Below, piece by piece: positions 53,854 through 64,000 of a DNA stretch of 64,000 nucleotides. The position numbers and the translations under genes are program-made. How positions within the stretch are numbered: position 1 is the first letter of the stretch; every line of letters starts with the position of its first letter. Origin of the DNA: Enoplolaimus lenunculus (taxonomy: Eukaryota > Nematoda > Enoplea > Enoplida > Thoracostomopsidae); assembly GCA_030248215.1 (NCBI GenBank), contig JASANG010002365.1, positions 372,001 to 436,000 on the forward strand, written 5' to 3'. Under the pieces are notes generated by a model, which was given only the letters and a program-made list of their open reading frames with translations, searched no databases and was not told the origin of the DNA.

Positions 53854-54883
53854 GCGACTAAGTTACCATCCCACATTAAGTATGTGTGTCTGGGCGAGCT
53901 GAGTTTTCGACAACCTTCCAAGACAGTGGACGCACTGGTAAATCTTACAGGTGACACACAGATTTCACTTTAAATTAAAATTATACGGTTTTCGCTTTGT
54001 AGCATTTAACCGGAAAAAATATATACACAAAATTGGTTCATAATTAACAAATGGACATATATGTCAACAAAATAACATTTTCGCTTCTTAACATTTTCGC
54101 TTCTCTACGTTCATGAAATAAATAAAAGTTCACCGCCTACTTTTTAGTTTTTTTTTCAATAGATTAAATTTTATATTTTTATAAAAAAAATTAACGTCAC
54201 ATGTTGGTGGCAGGTTCACAGCTGGGCCTAGGTCAGGCACCCTTATCCGTGAACTACGAAACTTGTTGCGGCTACTGCAACGCGATTTCATAATAAAATT
54301 ACGTCTAAGTTTTAGCTCGCTTTGCTTGCGCTCAAACCTCCTCTTTTACTGTTGCTCTCCTGGTTGCATGGACCGTTATCAATTGACAATTTTGGCTTTG
54401 CGCCTTGTTTGTAAGTTATTTTTGGCCAGAAATTTGAACAGATGTTGGACATTACGAATCTAAATGGTAAGGTGTATTATTAATAACTCAAAATTGTTGC
54501 TTGAAATATGGCAAGCGAGTGAATTGAATAGGACTGTGTTGTGGGTGTTACATGGGCGTATATTATAAAAAGGATAGGAGAGAAAATTATCAGTTTTGTA
54601 GGTTTTAGAATAATGCATCATTCAGGTTGTAGTGCGCTCGCCAATGTCAAAAAATGTCCGACCATTTCAATAGCTAGCTAATAATCAAACACTCTGAAAA
54701 AATAATGTCCAAAATTTTAGCTAGCTATACAAATGACCCACAAAATAAAGCGAAAGGGCAAAAATAGTGTGCAAAAAGCATCACCCGTGTTAAAATACAG
54801 TGTAAATCGTACTTTCACTGTTTAGAAACTGTCGGGTGTAAATTTTTTAATTTTTAAAATTTTAGAATGGATTTATGTTTTGC
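53854..54883. other. Intergenic, nothing firm
   Basis: A plus ORF at 54263-54463 begins after ATTACGTCTAAG-type AT-rich DNA and has no splice or family support. No gene claimed. Confidence 0.35.
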
Positions 54884-54962
54884 GAAAAAATTCAAATTTT
54901 GGCGGGAAAACTCAAATATAGGTGGGAAAATTCAAATTTTAGCAGGAAAATCGAAATTCAAT
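54884..54962. repeat. Short tandem repeat, about 22-bp unit, 3 copies
   Basis: AATTCAAATTTTGGCGGGAA, ACTCAAATATAGGTGGGAAA, ATTCAAATTTTAGCAGGAAA: diverged units. Confidence 0.7.
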
Positions 54963-56470
54963 TATTATCGGTAAATTCTAATATTGGTGCACGAAAAACA
55001 TAATGCCAAAATGCGCTGCGATTTTTCGTACATGTCCTAAGAATAGCATGCAAGAAAAACACATAAATAGTGAGCAAATTATCATCAAGTGTGTAAAACA
55101 GCTGTAATTTTATTGCTGTTTTCTAATAATAACTTGGACGTTTTTTGGACAATGGCGAGCGCAGTATAACCTGGATGGTGCATAACATCATAGATAAAAA
55201 CGGAAAACAAACTGTAATGATACACTTAGTTGCAAACGAAAATTTTGCATCAAATTATTGATGCCTAAAACGAAATGTTGCCTGCATCAGTTATGACAGC
55301 GGCGCCTGAGGTTTTATAGGTGGGGCTGGTGTGCCATTTGCTGCCCCGCATGGGCCGAAAAATTGGACAAAAATAGAAAGAAAACTGTTTTTCGGTTTAG
55401 AAATTTTTAGCTCAATTTTAAGCTAAAAACTATTTCGGCAGACTGAATATTTAAATTTTATTTTGTTTGTCAATTTTTTGCGATTTATCACTGCGAGCGG
55501 ATAGATTATTTGCATAAAATTGTCGAAATCAACACCAAAATCGCTGAAATGTTGTTTATTTATATAACTGCTATTTTTGTTTCGGTGGTAAGGATTGGTT
55601 TGGACCCCTAAGATGCCCAATGGGATGGTTTTGTCTGTGGGTGTGGGCTACGTCTTTACCGACATACAGGACGACATTTGGTTGACAGTTAAGTACTTGG
55701 TCAAAAATTGCAAAGGTTGAGTGCAGGCAAAATGTTTTGCTAAATACAAAAATTTGTTTATTATTTTGAAATATTTTTCTAAGAATTATTACGTGACAGC
55801 ACCAGTGGTAAATATGTTCGCTCATTAACCACAGTTTTTACAACAGCTGCTGTTATTTGTTTAAAAATAAAATTATTTGGTTCAGATTGAATGCAAAATC
55901 AACATTTTAGGCATATTTTTGATAAAACCTGTTGCGAACTAAATAGCGTAATTCTGGTTACTCTCCAGGTTTAAATAACTTGCGTTGGTTTACTAGCAGA
56001 AAAATCCATGGCGTTTAATAAAGTAAGCAGGCACGTAGTCTAAGATGGGTAGGCCTTCTATCAGAGGCGGGTCGAAAAATTCTTGACGTGGGGCGGGTTG
56101 CTGGCAATGGAACACAAAAATTGTAAAGGTAAAGAGGGACTTTACCATTTTATCGCCAAAAAATTTGTTAGGGACTTAAAGCGTTTGGAGTAGTTACAAA
56201 TTAATTTTACGTGCGCTTATATTAGACAACAAGTATGGCTGTTAGTCATATGTACAAATAGCCTTGCAAGTCGAATTTATCCTTCATCACTATCAGAACT
56301 GTTAATTCGTAGCTTATCTTTGAAATTTATTGCAGTCGTCTGCAAATTATTTGTACTAGTCAATGTGGTTGCAGATTTGCAATCCCAAAATATTCCTCAC
56401 AAAACTTTTTAAGGATGTGTTCTAATTTGCATATATGTACTCTCTTGCGTTTATATGAAACAATCATTGA
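54963..56470. other. Intergenic, no supported gene
   Basis: The minus ORF at 55571-55825 has a more even base composition and a Pro/His-rich end (HTHRQNHPIGHLRGPNQ), but no acceptor, donor or family match. A GGGGCGGGTTGCTGG patch at 56090 is unassigned. Confidence 0.35.
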
Positions 56471-57200
56471 AACCGCTGGAACGCTGCCCAAAATAAAAAA
56501 AAATGTGGATCGTTCCACACACAGAAAACATTTTCTGATATTCAAGAAATATTTCCTTAAATTTAGCACAATTATGCCTTAATCTAGACTCCATATATAT
56601 GTCTTGAATGCAAGACATTAGTTTCTGAAACTTCAAAAATAACAAGACAAACATTTCTGACATACAAGATAAAGATGTCTGAAATATAACACAAATATTT
56701 CTGAAATAAAAGACTTCTTTTGCTGTTTTTAAGACATATATGTCTTAGAAACAAGATTTGCCAGAGAAATCGCCTTCAAAATTGGGAGTTAAGCTCAGCC
56801 AAATTCCCTAATTTCAAAACCCTAAGATAAGTCCAAGATGTAAACTTAGGTTGGTGGAGCCTGAGCTCAACCCGAAATATCTTTGAAATTCGATTATTTA
56901 TAACTACTCTTAATAATATAAACAGAGTAACTTTTTTACAAATATAAACATCAGAAAATAAATTCTTGAATATAAAACAACTATTTCTTGAAAGAAAGAA
57001 CTTTGTTTCTTATAAATTGTAAATAGTAATTTCTTGAATATAAGACATTTATGTTTTATCCATGTCAGATACAAAGTTCTGACCCGTTTAAGGTTATTAA
57101 TGTCTGAAATACATGATATTAATGTCTTGAAAATTTAAGAAAGTTGAAGTATTGAAATTTCAAGACAATTTATTTTGTGTGCAGCTTTAATATGAGATAA
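56471..57200. repeat. Family L repeat split by a family I insertion
   Basis: GCTGGAACGCTGCCCAAAAT and TGTGGATCGTTCCA precede 56518; CAGCTTTAATATGAG follows 57181. Together they restore the family L order GCGTTCCAGCTTTAATAT. Confidence 0.7.
56518..57181 (+). mobile_element. Family I TIR element, nested in L
   Basis: CACACAGAAAACATTTTCTG and the inverse GACAATTTATTTTGTGTG, with CA on both sides as the 2-bp duplication. Core AACTTAGGTTGGTGGAGCCT at 56842-56861. Very close to the 51609 copy over the central 300 bp. Confidence 0.85.
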
Positions 57201-57277
57201 ATTCATGTCATGATTTAGAATAAAGATGATGTTTCTTTGCAAACACTAATATCTCAGAATTCGTTCAGAAGCAATCG

Positions 57278-57432
57278 ACAACATGTATTCCGATTGGCCA
57301 ATTTAAACGCAGGGGCAAAAAACTCAATCGACTTGCAGCTGCTTTTACTTGTGCGAATTAAATTTAATAACACGAATTCCAGTGAATAATTTGCAGCTGC
57401 AAGAACTTCGAAAGTCCGTGGACAGATCGAAT
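57278..57432. mobile_element. Family G, partial
   Basis: GACTTGCAGCTGCTTTTACT, CACGAATTCCAGTG, TTTGCAGCTGCAAGAACTTC; outer ends missing. Confidence 0.55.
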
Positions 57433-57474
57433 CTTTCATTCGCATGTTTTGAAATGAGCAAAACTATTCTTATA

Positions 57475-57620
57475 GTTCAGAAATATTTGGCTTAAATGTT
57501 AATGAAAAATCAGAAATTGCAGTATGGAATTCAAGACGTATATGCCTGAAGTCTTAACTAAGACATAATTGTCTGAAATTTTAGAGAATGTTTCTTAAAT
57601 ATAAGACAGTTTGTTTTGTG
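57475..57620. mobile_element. Family I fragment
   Basis: TATGGAATTCAAGACGTATA, AGACATAATTGTCTGAAATT, AATATAAGACAGTTTGTTTT: one end of a family I element. Confidence 0.5.
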
Positions 57621-57717
57621 CATATACAGATCTTAAATATGAAAAAACTTTAAATTTTATTCCAAAAAATCATTGTACTAAAATTGGTACAATACAGCGA
57701 GGATAATTAAGATGATA

Positions 57718-57949
57718 CCCTGTAAATCCCAGTGAGTTGATTTTAAATCAGTATGAGTTGAATCACTCAATCTGAGTTAGGACATTCAGAATACAGAATT
57801 TTGAGTCAGCAAAACTCACTCTGGCATAATTATCCAACTTACGCGGAATATCAACTCAACTTAGAGTGAGTTGATGTTTTCTGTTATTAACTCAGAAACA
57901 ACTAACTCTCTAGCCGAGATGGATAATCAACTCATTGGAATTTACAGTG
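57718..57949 (+). mobile_element. TA-type MITE, family D
   Basis: CCCTGTAAATCCCAGTGAG to ACTCATTGGAATTTACAGTG with TA on both sides. Confidence 0.85.
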
Positions 57950-58104
57950 TACTCCTCGATGAGAAGTTTTCAAATCAGTCATATTTGAAAATTTTCCAAT
58001 GTCCCAGTTAAAAACTCTAGACCTACATTATGTGATGCTGCAATATATTGCGGATGATGCATAATCCAACAGTCTCAATGCGCTTTATTTGAATTGTTTA
58101 ATAT

Positions 58105-58458
58105 CAGGATGCAACCGGACTTGAAAAATACCGGAGCAGGGGTCAACAAAATTCGCCAGAGTCGAAGCCGGAGGTGAAGCTGGAGTCGAGGCGAAATTAG
58201 GCAGTTAAACTGATGTTTAATTTGTTAATTTTAGCAAATATCTGTATGTTAAATAATCGTTTGGTTTTAACGCTTATTTTTTACAAAATCTCGACACAAT
58301 TCCTTCGTGAACATTGCGCTAAAAGTTAAAACGAAACGCACCAAACAGATAAATTTTGTAAACCAATGCAAAATTTGACAATTATCGAAAATTGTCGTCA
58401 TCGCCGGCAAAAATGCGTCCGGAACCGGAAGTCGATTTTCTGCCGGAGTCCGATGCAA
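58105..58458. mobile_element. Family M element
   Basis: GGATGCAACCGGACTTGAAA, GCCGGAGGTGAAGCTGGAGT, GAGGCGAAATTAGGCAGTTA, then CCGGAACCGGAAGTCGATTT and CCGGAGTCCGATGCAAC. About 100 bp of one end match 59800-59914 in inverse. Confidence 0.65.
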
Positions 58459-58592
58459 CTAAAACAAAAATATTTCCTAAAAATAAATCATACAGAAACA
58501 AAAGTTTATAAATATTATTTTTAGATCACCATAGTAAACAACATTATTAATTCCCTATAAACCCCATCAAAATAATAAATAATAACAATAAA

Positions 58593-60591
58593 ATGTTCAG
58601 GCCTCGAAGACGCCTAGGCTTTCAAATACCGTTTGCCAGTGTTAATATTTCGTTACATTTTGCTACACTTTTGTTTATCTTGAAAGCTGCTTCGGTAAGT
58701 GTGTTGAGGTATAAGTTGCTTAAAGATTTAAGCTTTGCGATTGAGATTAACCAAATCTGCATATTTTTGTATAATATTTACCGATGACAGCTTATTAACA
58801 TTCGAGGAAAAACGAGGACAATCAACAAAATCAAATGTTAATATTAAGTCTAAATTCGTTTCTAGATATCATATTGAGAAAAATAATATTTTTCAACGCT
58901 AAATAGTTTACCATCTTTATTTTGAATATTATAAAATACGTAAGCTGCCGAATTAAAGGTTTGTGCATACGTGTTGTAAACTAATGCGCTGATTGGCTGA
59001 GCTACGACCGCTTCAAGGTATTAATTTAATAGTCATACTGTACTTATTGATGGGTCATCCACGTTATAATGCGCGCGCTAATGTAATAATTTGTCCAACC
59101 ACCCGGTAGGGAACTGGGTACAAATCGAAGCTGCAACTAACGAGTAGGTACAATTTTATGCGTTATGTAGACACTATTACTTGTCTCGACTCTGTCCGAA
59201 GGCAGTCGGGACAAAAGGTAAAAAATTAGGCAAACTAAATAAGTGTATATATGTATTTGTGTTGTTGTTATGTATGATTGCAATGTTGTTATGTATGTTT
59301 GCGATGCTATATGAACACAGTGCAATATGTCTACGTCCTCGTTAGGGACTACCGGACTTTATAGTGGTCTCGTAAGAGTGCTAAAACGACATCGGGCCTT
59401 ACTCAGACACAGATATTAACGATTTAGTATACCATGACATTCGAAGCATTTGCTTATAACCAGATTCCAATGCAAATGTTCAATGATGTGAACCTCAAAT
59501 TAAAATATTACACCTGTAAGTACGTCAAACATGTAAAACTTTACAAATAACCAGGGTACAACCGGAGCTCTGCCTCCAGATCTGGCTTTGGCAGAAAATC
59601 GACCACCGACTCCGACCTGGGATTCGGTAGAATTTTTGTCGGAGGTTTCGGTAATTTCGGTAGTGAAATTTTGCATAGGTGGACAAAATTTATCTCTTTC
59701 CAGTGATCTGTTTTAACTTTTGGCACAATTTTAAGGAAAGAATTTGCCGATATTTTGTAAAAAATGGGAGTAGAACCAAACGATTTAACAACAACACATT
59801 TCATATATTTGCTAAAAGTAACGAATTAAACATCATTTTAACTACCTAATTTCGCCTCACCTTCGGCTTCATCTCCGGCTCCGGCTCTTGTATTTTTCAC
59901 CTCCGGTTGTACGCTGCTAATAACACCATAATATGTAGCGGTAAACAAACAAGTATGGATGCAGTAGCGGATCCAGAAATTTCTAATTATTACCGTCTCT
60001 ATAAAGCAACTAGAAGATATCCCTATACTATATATTTATTTATTTATTAATTTATTACCCACATCAAAGGATGCCACCTGGGCGATGTAAGACATATTGC
60101 CTCCTACTTAGAACAGATATAAACCATATCAACCCGAGGGCTGATAAGTTTAAAATCGGCCCTATGGCTGATAATTTAATATCGACCCTAGGGCTGATAT
60201 TAAACTTATCAGCCCTCGGGCTGATATTCAACTATGGGTAATAAATATAATATCGCCCAAAAAGCGCGGCAATAACAGTCATATTGCCCGCAGCCGTCAT
60301 ATGCAACATTTGAACAACCTCCGTCCACTCATCTCTCGGCAACGACTCGAGCTTTGTGCCCTAGGGCAGTTAAAATGCATTTACTTAAACACCCATGGTC
60401 AGTTCCATGATCTCGACCTTCGGCCTCGAGCCGTTGGAACCGCCCTTGGTGTCTTCAATTAACACTTTTAAAACTGCCCTGGTGCCCTCGGTTGTGTACA
60501 AACGTTGCATATAACACCCTCGGGCAGCACAACAGTTATCGCCCTGCTTTCAGCAGCGCGATATAAATCCATATATATATATATATAAATT

Positions 60592-60689
<98 letters not shown>

Positions 60690-63493
60690 CTGAAAACTAA
60701 TTTTGACGGATATTTTGATCCACATCAGGTGAATATTATAAACAATAACGTGAATACTGAACTTTTACTGAAAAAAACCCCAATAAAACGCCTATTTTAA
60801 CATTTAAAAGTATAACAACAAAAATAAGTTAAAAATAGCAAATTCTTTGAATTTGAATCTTGTCGACATGAAACCGTTCGATAAGAAAATAACGAATATT
60901 TACACCTGAACTTTTAGAACAAAAACAACCTCATTGTCTGATCATCGAATTACACGGACTGCATAAAAGGTTCGTTTGGGATATACGGGATTTTCGCAGG
61001 TTTTACAGGAGTGGCAAATTTTTATCAACGGGAGTCGCAAATTTTCTAGACGTGACGATATCTCTTATACCCGTTTAGCTTATTTAGCTATGTCCAAATG
61101 TCATATTAATATATTTATGACTTCAATAGTTTCGTTGAAAAGAGTGGATTATTACAGGAGTGTGTGACTTACTTGAAGGGTTGTGCGTAGTACAAAATGT
61201 ATCCACACTCGTAGTTTTACCCTACGCTATCACTTTGAGGGGGTCAGTCTAAACCTTAAATTTTGTTCAAAACATAAGCGGGCAACTGTGCAGCGCATAG
61301 AATACAATATTTGACCCGTTAAATAAGAGGGAGGGGTAGGCCAAACACGCGACGTGCGCTGAGTTCATTTTTTCTACACATAATGTACCCAGTTGTATGC
61401 TCTTGTTAAAGAGTATCACTCACTCTTGGTTTCAAAGCAACTGTGAAAAATTAATTATACACATTCAAATTAATTATTGTTATTCGCTTTAAATTGAACA
61501 ATATACTACCTAAATTATCGCACATACAACACAACCTGGTTAAATAAATTCCAAAGCTTCAAGTTCAATCAAGAGTTGTACTTTACCTTAACGTAGAGGT
61601 TAGTCTTACCAAGAGTGGATGATGTATACTTTAGCAAGAGTATGCAACTGGGTACATCCTGTGTAGAAATGAATGTACCCGGCACGTGTTTCGTTTTTGG
61701 CCTACGCCCCCTTCATTTAGAGGAGGGGTGCAACCTGTGCGAACCATGATACTTTATGTATGCGGCAAGAAAAATGAATCGCTTATAGTTTAATTTAGGT
61801 TTCTTGCAAGTGACAACGAGCAGCCTCTAAACAAAGGGGAGTCGGCCAAAAACGCAACGCCCGGAGGTACATTTTGTACCGAGCGAAACCGCAAGAGAGT
61901 GTTACACAACAAAATTGCACTTCGTGTAGGCTGAGAGCACAAGATTGCATTTCTGCGTATACTGAAAATTATATCTGAAATCTTATACACACGTTTTAGC
62001 AACGTTTCAAATCAAATTTTAAACTCTACCTGACCTTATTATATATTTTAAATACCAACCTGACATTTTGAAAATCAAATTGTCAAAATTTTCTCAAAAA
62101 TTAATAATTTTTGCTTACACAAAAGGAGACTGCGTGCAGTATTAAATTTTATGTCAACGAAATGCTTCAGAAAAACTGGCTGGTTTAGTTTTAAACTCAA
62201 GCTCAACCCGAGGCTAATAAGCAAACGACGCTGTGTGTCTATGGGTGCCGGCTCGTGAATGGAGTTCTTTTCGTCAAAACACAAACTCGAATTTCTGGGA
62301 CACTTTCTGTATTGACCCGAATAAGAGGGGGACACTGATATTTATTTGGCCTCTCCAGAGGGTACCACCCCCTTCTTATTCGGTTACGGACTGTTATTTA
62401 TTTTTAACCTACGCTCAGTCGCCCTTCGTTACTGATATATATCCGGTACTGCAATTATCCTTTGAATTAAACATTTATTTGTCTTGTATCAAAGACTTGA
62501 GCGTTGATACAAGGATATACTTAGGAATATACTTTCAAAATTTAAGTACGCTTTAAAGGTTTGAAGTCAAATTATTTGGTGCTGGAGTCATTAATGCGCT
62601 GCAATTAGGGATAATTGACACATATGGACTCTAATTAAGGTTTATCAACTCTATCCGCTTACGGACTCTTATTAGGGATACAGACTCCTATTGATTGGGA
62701 CTCAAAATGGGGACCCCCCTCTTATTACCCACCTCTTATTCGGGTCAATACAGTACGCTCTAATTTGAAAACGGTAAAATTTAAGTATTTGAAAACATTT
62801 GATAATTTGCTAAATTCAATCCATAAAATGAAAATAATTTTTCTTAAAATCAACTGAAAGTTAGCGAGTTTACCTTCTGCTTGTTAAATCGGCTAATAAA
62901 AATATTACAGTTTGGATGAATTGTTGTTTTGCGCTTATAAAGCTTTAACGGCGATCGGACAAACAGTTATTCTATGATACTAAAAGACTACAATCTAAAA
63001 AGTTAAACTTAAATTATAGCTTAACTAAACTTGAATATTAGTGTAAGTAAAACTCAAATGGCTGGACGTACTAACAAAACTGCCATTTAAAGTTTTGCTT
63101 AAACTAACATATTTTTAAGTTTAACACGAGTTTAAGTAAACTTATTTTTGGTCTAAGTAACAAATTCAGCCCAGAAATTATATGTATCGAATAATATATT
63201 AAGCTTGGCTTAAACTAAAAACATATAAGATTTTAACTTAGCTTAAACGTAAACCTACCTGTTAGTTTAGTTAATCATGAAAGTTAGTTTAGTACTGCTT
63301 GATTAGCTTAAGCTTAAATCAAGATTGTTTAAGCGTTTAGAGTGTAAAACTCGCTGTGAACGTTTATTATGCATACGTTTATAATTCTTCAAAATTAGAA
63401 TATATTTTTATTTTCGTTTAATTTGTTTATTTTATTTTTAAATTGTATAATATTTTTTATGATATTTTCAGAACTTGGTGTTGGCTATCGAAG
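58593..63493 (+). CDS. Putative first exon of a membrane or secreted protein, plus a 22-nt microexon (partial, tentative)
   Basis: Seen: ATG at 58593 opens 34 codons (MFRPRRRLGFQIPFASVNIS, then a hydrophobic ISLHFATLLFILKAAS) ending at a consensus donor gtaagt (58695), phase 0. At 63472-63493 a short segment, AACTTGGTGTTGGCTATCGAAG, lies between ttttcag and gtaagc; it would add NLVLAIE and end in phase 1 without a stop. Inference: a basic N-terminus followed by a helix, as in a signal anchor or signal peptide, with the rest of the gene beyond the right edge. No family recognised. The 4.8-kb intron holds M, H and A elements and a (TA)n tract. The start context (acaataaaATG) is plain. Either exon could be chance; the microexon is the weaker. 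Confidence 0.35.
58695..59552. other. Putative intron DNA; one diffuse repeat
   Basis: GGGTCATCCACGTTATAATG at 59045 matches 9437. TTGTTGTTATGTATGATTGC and TTGTTATGTATGTTTGC near 59262-59300 form a short direct repeat. Confidence 0.4.
59553..59914. mobile_element. Family M element, both ends visible
   Basis: GTACAACCGGAGCTCTGCCT and the inverse TCACCTCCGGTTGTAC. The Pro/Lys-rich minus ORF across the left half comes from the CCGGA words. Confidence 0.7.
60050..60562. repeat. GC-richer block with CCCTCGGGC inverted repeats
   Basis: ATCAGCCCTCGGGCTGATAT, CGACCCTAGGGCTGATATTA and similar hairpins at 60130-60230, then a unique G/C-rich stretch (ATGATCTCGACCTTCGGCCT, GAGCCGTTGGAACCGCCC) and a closing ATCGCCCTGCTTTCAGCAGC hairpin. 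It has the look of a distinct repeat element of about 500 bp, but I find no second copy in the window. Confidence 0.5.
60567..60690. repeat. (TA)n microsatellite
   Basis: About 120 bp of TA dinucleotides directly abutting the block at 60050-60562. Confidence 0.93.
60691..61129. other. Putative intron DNA, nothing recognised
   Basis: No feature seen; the plus ORF at 60976 overlaps family H sequence. Confidence 0.35.
61130..61430. mobile_element. Family H element
   Basis: AAAAGAGTGGATTATTACAG and GTGCGTAGTACAAAATGTAT at the left, CGACGTGCGCTGAGTTC and TGTACCCAGTTGTATGCTCT at the right: two arms about 150 bp apart. Confidence 0.55.
61605..61905. mobile_element. Family H element
   Basis: CAAGAGTATGCAACTGGGTA, CACGTGTTTCGTTTTTGGCC and, inverted, GGCCAAAAACGCAACGCCCG, GTACATTTTGTACC. 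Confidence 0.6.
61906..62316. other. Putative intron DNA, nothing recognised
   Basis: No feature seen; the minus ORF at 62075-62335 runs into family A. Confidence 0.35.
62317..62753 (-). mobile_element. TIR MITE, family A, full length (437 bp), matched TIR variant
   Basis: CTGTATTGACCCGAATAAG at the left and its exact inverse CTTATTCGGGTCAATACAG at the right. Both differ from the family TIR at the same base (62322 and 62748). TA follows the right end. Confidence 0.9.
62754..63471. repeat. Putative intron DNA; AAGTTTA/TTAAACTT-rich stretch
   Basis: Between about 63000 and 63340 the words AAGTTTAAC, TTAACTAAACTTGA, AAGTTTTGCTTAAACT and GCTTAAGCTTAAATC recur in both orientations. It may be a worn TIR element related to 44150-44360, but no clean ends are seen. 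Confidence 0.4.
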
Positions 63494-63669
63494 GTAAGCT
63501 CGATATATGTGTATTTTAATTGTTTGGGTAATAATTTTGTTATTTGTAATGTTTAATAATTGCAAGTTTTGGTCGTGGCTGTGACTGCAAGATTTGTGTT
63601 TTAAGCGATAGTGCAAACTTTATAATATGACACAACCGCGTCAAACACATACATAATTTACAGCATTTA

Positions 63670-63735
63670 CAGTGCACATTTTCTCAAATGTGTATAGCAT
63701 CTATCACCAGTTAGCGATTGGTTTTCAAACGAAGT
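63670..63735 (+). repeat. Family K fragment
   Basis: CACATTTTCTCAAATGTGTA and ATCTATCACCAGTTAGCGAT, the family K head. Confidence 0.5.
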
Positions 63736-63875
63736 CACTCGTGCAACTTTGGATTTCAATAATGACACAGAAGTAAATTAAAGAAAATAATTGCGAAAAG
63801 TGTGCTGGAGTTATAACCGCATCATTCATTGGGCAGAAAACTGCAAGACCTGTCACCAACTGGTGTAAGCTGCTA

Positions 63876-64000
63876 TACTGTAAATTTCAATGAGTTGATT
63901 AATCCATTGAGCTAGCGAGTGAGTTATTTCTGAATTAATATCAGTAAGCATTATCTCACTCTGAGTTAAGTTGACTCTGAGTGAGTTGATTAATTAACTC
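63876..64000 (-). mobile_element. TA-type MITE, family D, cut by the window edge
   Basis: TACTGTAAATTTCAATGAG, GCGAGTGAGTTATTTCTGAA and ATTATCTCACTCTGAGTTAA; the right end lies outside. Confidence 0.75.

Noticed and set aside
55571-55825. 84-residue minus-strand ORF with a Pro/His-rich end
   Set aside because: Composition is slightly gene-like, but there is no acceptor, donor or recognisable domain; left unannotated.
59541-59804. Pro/Lys-rich minus-strand ORF
   Set aside because: Lies in a family M element; the motif comes from repeated CCGGA words.

Overview
This is a gene-poor, AT-rich piece of an animal nuclear genome. Genes are split by GT-AG introns, and very many short non-autonomous DNA transposons (MITEs) fill the introns and intergenic DNA. 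Nothing here is bacterial. I cannot fix the phylum: the insulin-like gene and the FN3 gene fit an invertebrate metazoan, and the TTAGGC hexamer (the nematode telomere unit) occurs here only inside transposons, so it is not evidence for nematodes.

Genes. (1) 7-2535, minus: the first three coding exons of a protein with a possible N-myristoylation start, a long Ser/Asp-rich N-terminus and a fibronectin type III domain; it runs off the left edge exactly at a splice donor. (2) 37173-38634, minus: a complete two-exon insulin/relaxin-family precursor (signal peptide, B chain, long C-peptide, KR site, A chain) with a phase-1 intron in the C-peptide and one extra cysteine in each chain. This is the best-supported and most interesting gene. 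(3) 44570-50656, plus: two tentative exons of an unidentified multi-pass membrane protein. (4) 58593-63493, plus: a tentative first coding exon with a basic N-terminus and a hydrophobic segment, possibly followed by a 22-nt microexon. A 16-codon possible exon lies at 7630.

Mobile DNA. Families are lettered here from copies in the window. A: about 440 bp, TIR CTGTAGTGACCC, TA target duplication. B and C: hAT-like, 8-bp target duplications, each carrying a variable TTAGGC array. D, E and I: TA duplications; D and E have CACTGTAAA or CACTGCAAA ends. F: G-rich ends GGCCCGTAGCC. G: TTGCAGCTGCAAG-rich. H: AACTGGGTACATTCTGTG-type palindromes. J: GC-rich CGTCCGTCACCG. K, L, M, N: others. P: piggyBac-like, TTAA, with a tRNA-like core. 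R: hAT-like, CCGGAGCAG ends, 8-bp duplications. A solo LTR (13082-13777) sits inside the end of an A copy.

Other repeats. There are minisatellites of 48, 27, 27, 48, 20 and 12 bp, and long (TA)n tracts. Many apparent ORFs (LRLR, SLSL, KPKP and similar) are only readings of these repeats.

Layout: FN3 gene (0-2.5 kb); MITE-dense DNA with nested insertions (3.6-20 kb); D/F/K/R cluster (21-26 kb); P, J and B copies and minisatellites (26-36 kb); insulin-like gene with a MITE-filled intron (37-38.6 kb); D copies and a minisatellite (38.7-41 kb); putative membrane-protein gene with a 5.8-kb repeat-filled intron (44.6-50.7 kb); I, N, M and H copies (51-62 kb); putative start of a further plus-strand gene (58.6 kb onward). 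I see no functional link between the genes; what joins them is shared transposon load.
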